NCBI GenBank assembly: GCA_009782245.1
Contig: WRKK01000235.1
Coordinates: 1-7,289 of the forward strand
From: Defluviitaleaceae bacterium
Lineage (GTDB): Bacteria; Bacillota; Clostridia; Lachnospirales; WQUN01
Length of the DNA stretch: 7,289 nucleotides
Reading direction: 5' to 3'
Shown here: positions 5,651-7,289 of the stretch, piece after piece
How positions within the stretch are numbered: position 1 is the stretch's first letter
Layout of the letters: every line of letters begins with the position of its first letter
The notes under the pieces: model-generated
Databases searched by the model: none
What the model was told of the DNA's origin: nothing
Seen by the model: only the letters and a program-made list of their open reading frames with translations
Position numbers and translations under genes: made by a program

Positions 5651-5679
5651 TTGCAAATTGTCAGCCGCTGTTATATAAT
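5651..5679 (+). promoter_or_regulatory. Promoter of the dehydrogenase-nitroreductase pair (TTGCAA-N17-TATAAT)
   Basis: TTGCAA (5651-5656) and a perfect TATAAT (5674-5679) are separated by 17 bases on the plus strand. Transcription would start about 20 bases before the GTG at 5709, leaving just room for the AAAGGAGG site at 5695-5702. No operator-like palindrome is evident beside it. Confidence 0.75.
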
Positions 5680-5708
5680 AATATCAGCTAGAGCAAAGGA
5701 GGATTTTT

Positions 5709-6392
5709 GTGAATTTTATTGTTATAGGGGCTACTAGAGGGCTGGGCTACCAAATAGTACGATTGTTGCTAGAAGACAAGCATAATGTGGCGGCTGGCTC
5801 GCTAGAAACTACCCCACCAGAAACCCTAATGGACTTGAAAGGCGGCGGCAACCTGCATATATTTCCGTCAAACGTAACCGAAGATGGTCAACTGGCGGCT
5901 GGCACTATATCTTGTCAAAAATTCTTCAGAAACACATCAGGCACTAGCGTCGCCGATGCTTTATGTAACGTGGCAACAATTTTACTGCCGCACGATAAAA
6001 AAAACCATCTGCTTGATTGCGACCCGCTGGAACTTCGTTTTTCTTTTGAAGTCAACACGATTGGTGCAATATTAGTGGCAAAATATTTTCATACTGCAAT
6101 AAAAAAAGGCGGCAAGTTGCTAACAGTAACGGGAAAACATAACAAATTTAACGCTCCCTGTTACAGTTTATCAAAGCAAGCGGCAACTAAAATTAGCGGC
6201 ATATTAAACAAAACGACAGATAACCTGGATTTTTATTCAGTTTGCTCGGGCAACCAGCAATCGGAGCAGCGTCAGGAATTATTGTTAAAATCCGCTAAAG
6301 GCATAATAAATATAATGACGGGCGTTACAGCCGTATCTCGTGCCGAATGGCACATTGATTACAACGGTTTTGCGATGCCCCTAAAGGAGTAG
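5709..6392 (+). CDS. Short-chain dehydrogenase/reductase family protein
   Basis: This is a 227-residue Rossmann-fold oxidoreductase of the classical SDR type; substrate unknown. It shows the dinucleotide-binding GATRGLG (7-13), a position-equivalent of the NNAG motif at CNVAT (86-90), the structural Asn N116 in FEVNTIGAILVAKYF, and the catalytic Y152 and K156 in YSLSK. The usual catalytic serine, 13 residues before the tyrosine, is a threonine here (T139 in KLLTVTG), which is conservative but uncommon. The C-terminus is short, with little room for a substrate lid. The start is GTG, chosen because AAAGGAGG lies six bases upstream and the fold begins at once. The next gene starts six bases after its stop, with the ribosome binding site inside the last codons of this gene, so the two form an operon. 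Catalytic activity is likely but not certain. Confidence 0.85.
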   Translation: MNFIVIGATRGLGYQIVRLLLEDKHNVAAGSLETTPPETLMDLKGGGNLHIFPSNVTEDGQLAAGTISCQKFFRNTSGTSVADALCNVATILLPHDKKNHLLDCDPLELRFSFEVNTIGAILVAKYFHTAIKKGGKLLTVTGKHNKFNAPCYSLSKQAATKISGILNKTTDNLDFYSVCSGNQQSEQRQELLLKSAKGIINIMTGVTAVSRAEWHIDYNGFAMPLKE

Positions 6393-6398
6393 ATTTTT

Positions 6399-6953
6399 AT
6401 GAGTACACCAGTTTTACAGGCAATTTTTGAAAGAAACTCGTGCCGTGATTTTACGGGCGAACCGCTAACAAAAACCGAAGTGGATTTATTAGCAAAAGCG
6501 GCACTTGCCGCGCCTAGTGCAGTTAATCGTCAACCTTGGCACATAATAATGTGCAACGACAAAGCCTTAATGGACGAATTAGAGAGCGTTGCAATGGAAG
6601 TTGTATCCGCTGACGAGGACAAAGGTACATACAACCGCATTATGGAGCGCGGCGGCAAAATGTTTTACAATGCACCCGCAATGGCGTTAATTTGCGGCGA
6701 TAGCTCCGATTGGGCTGTATTGGATTCTGGTATTTTAGTGGAAAATTTGGCGTTAGCGGCACACTCTTTGGGGCTAGGCAACGTAATATGCGGCATGATG
6801 CGAATCCCACTAAACAGCCCAAAAGCCGACCACTTTGCACAACGGCTAAAAATACCCGCAGGCTACAAATTCACAATAGCAATACTAATCGGCAAAGCAA
6901 ACACAGGCAAAGAACCCCACGAACTAGATATGACAAAGGTAACTTTTGTTTGA
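6399..6953 (+). CDS. Nitroreductase-family FMN-dependent oxidoreductase
   Basis: This 184-residue protein belongs to the nitroreductase flavoprotein family, which binds FMN as a dimer and reduces nitro compounds, quinones or other electrophiles with NAD(P)H. Visible signatures are RNSCRDF (12-18), a variant of the RRSxRxF FMN-phosphate motif; APSAVNRQPW (38-47); GLGNVICGMM (125-134), the usual glycine-rich flavin segment; and a closing IGKANTGKEPHELD (164-177). The length is at the short end for the family and nothing seems missing. ATG at 6399 is preceded by AAAGGAG (6383-6389) embedded in the end of the upstream dehydrogenase gene, indicating tight coupling. Together they suggest a small redox or detoxification operon, but the physiological substrate cannot be inferred. 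Its coding strand is strongly A/C-rich, in contrast with the minus-strand genes. Confidence 0.92.
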   Translation: MSTPVLQAIFERNSCRDFTGEPLTKTEVDLLAKAALAAPSAVNRQPWHIIMCNDKALMDELESVAMEVVSADEDKGTYNRIMERGGKMFYNAPAMALICGDSSDWAVLDSGILVENLALAAHSLGLGNVICGMMRIPLNSPKADHFAQRLKIPAGYKFTIAILIGKANTGKEPHELDMTKVTFV

Positions 6954-6977
6954 CAACTTAACATAAAAATAACTTCA

Positions 6978-7085
6978 AAACCGTGGGCGTTGCCCACACC
7001 CGCCAAGGCGCTGCCCTGGACCCGCAAGGAGTGCGCCCCTTGACCCGCTAAATTTTTTAAGGTTTTTTAGTGCTAAATTAGTGAT
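6978..7085 (+). repeat. GC-rich intergenic palindromic repeat, copy B
   Basis: It begins AAAACCGTGGGC like copy A and contains the hairpins GTGGGC-GTT-GCCCAC (6983-6997) and CAAGG...CCTTG (7025-7042), followed by T-tracts (7053-7058 and 7063-7068). It starts about 25 bases after the nitroreductase stop, so the hairpins and T-runs may also terminate that operon. Similarity to copy C in inverse orientation continues past the GC core into the AT-rich segment 7047-7085. Confidence 0.75.
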
Positions 7086-7170
7086 ATGTCGATTAAATTT
7101 GCGGTGGGTTTCTCGTAAGGGCGGGATATTTTCATAAAATCACAGGCAAAACAGGCAACCGCAAAATACT

Positions 7171-7289
7171 ATCATTAAATTTGCTACTAAAAACCATTAA
7201 GAAATTTTAGCGGGTCAAGGGGCGCGCTCCTTGCGGGGTCAAGGGGCAGCGCCCTTGCGGGGTGTGCCTGCCCGTCGGCAGGCGGGGGG
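7171..7289 (-). repeat. GC-rich intergenic palindromic repeat, copy C (truncated by the window end)
   Basis: On the minus strand it has the same order as copy A: the hairpin GCCTGCC-GACG-GGCAGGC (7283-7266), then GC-rich stem units, then TTGACCCGCTAAA and an AT-rich tail ending in AATGGTT. It carries two consecutive 24-base units (7212-7235 and 7236-7259), each a hairpin with CAAGG and CCTTG arms. The final run of seven G continues to the window edge. Confidence 0.75.

Larger units (their letters stand above)
6978..7289. repeat. Long imperfect inverted repeat formed by copies B and C; otherwise gene-free
   Basis: No gene is supported in the last 336 bases. Copies B and C face each other around a centre near 7130. 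Matching landmarks are GACCCGCT (7042-7049) with AGCGGGTC (7209-7216), and TTTGCGGT (7098-7105) with ACCGCAAA (7158-7165); the AT-rich flanks 7047-7085 and roughly 7171-7211 match with a few gaps. The centre holds a small ATTTT-CAT-AAAAT hairpin (7128-7140). The arrangement looks like a non-autonomous palindromic element or two inverted insertions of one element. The right end runs off the window. Confidence 0.65.

Noticed and set aside
5423..5708. A small gene in the divergent intergenic region
   Set aside because: The stretch is extremely AT-rich, holds three promoters, and has no start codon with a ribosome binding site leading into a credible frame.
6640..6961. Additional frames on both strands over the nitroreductase gene
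   Set aside because: They are shadows of a strongly conserved gene, without start signals or recognisable motifs.
7212..7259. CRISPR array
   Set aside because: Only two adjacent 24-base units with no spacers between them; they are hairpin modules of the dispersed repeat.
6954..7289. Insertion sequence with transposase, tRNA or attachment site
   Set aside because: No transposase or integrase frame, no cloverleaf and no clear target duplication could be found in the visible part.

Overview
The window looks like a chromosomal segment of a flagellated, moderately AT-rich member of the Bacillota, most likely a clostridial lineage. The main reasons are the gene order mreB/mbl-like, short FlgF-like protein, FlgG, single-domain FlgJ, which resembles the mbl-flhO-flhP order of Bacillus, together with strong purine-rich ribosome binding sites and housekeeping-type promoters. 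The assignment rests on synteny and protein style only; no rRNA or other taxonomic marker is present.

Layout from left to right. A 33-codon 3' end of an unidentified plus-strand gene (1-99) runs into a bidirectional hairpin terminator (135-170). A minus-strand VapBC-type toxin-antitoxin pair follows (PIN toxin 195-578, antitoxin 578-811, overlapping by one base). A short GC-rich intergenic stretch with inverted repeats separates it from metK (minus, 949-2100; S-adenosylmethionine synthetase). The metK leader holds a hairpin, a competing helix and a triple 12-bp repeat, but no recognisable SAM riboswitch. Upstream, and transcribed in the same direction, is a morphogenesis/flagellar-rod cluster read as mreB (5422-4421), flgF-like (4402-3608), flgG (3478-2657) and flgJ-like (2597-2238). 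A GC-rich palindromic repeat sits in the flgF-flgG gap.

An AT-rich divergent intergenic region (5423-5708) carries two promoters facing mreB and one facing a plus-strand pair: a short-chain dehydrogenase/reductase (5709-6392) and a small nitroreductase-family flavoprotein (6399-6953). The last 336 bases hold no gene. They contain two inverted copies of the same GC-rich repeat family seen in the flagellar operon, forming a long imperfect palindrome that is cut by the window edge.

Functionally, mreB and the rod genes link cell-wall geometry with assembly of the flagellar rod through the wall; metK supplies the methyl donor; the plus-strand pair looks like a two-gene redox operon of unknown substrate; and vapBC is an accessory stability or stress module. 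I see no clearly new multi-gene system. The least explained material is non-coding: the palindromic repeat family and the metK leader.
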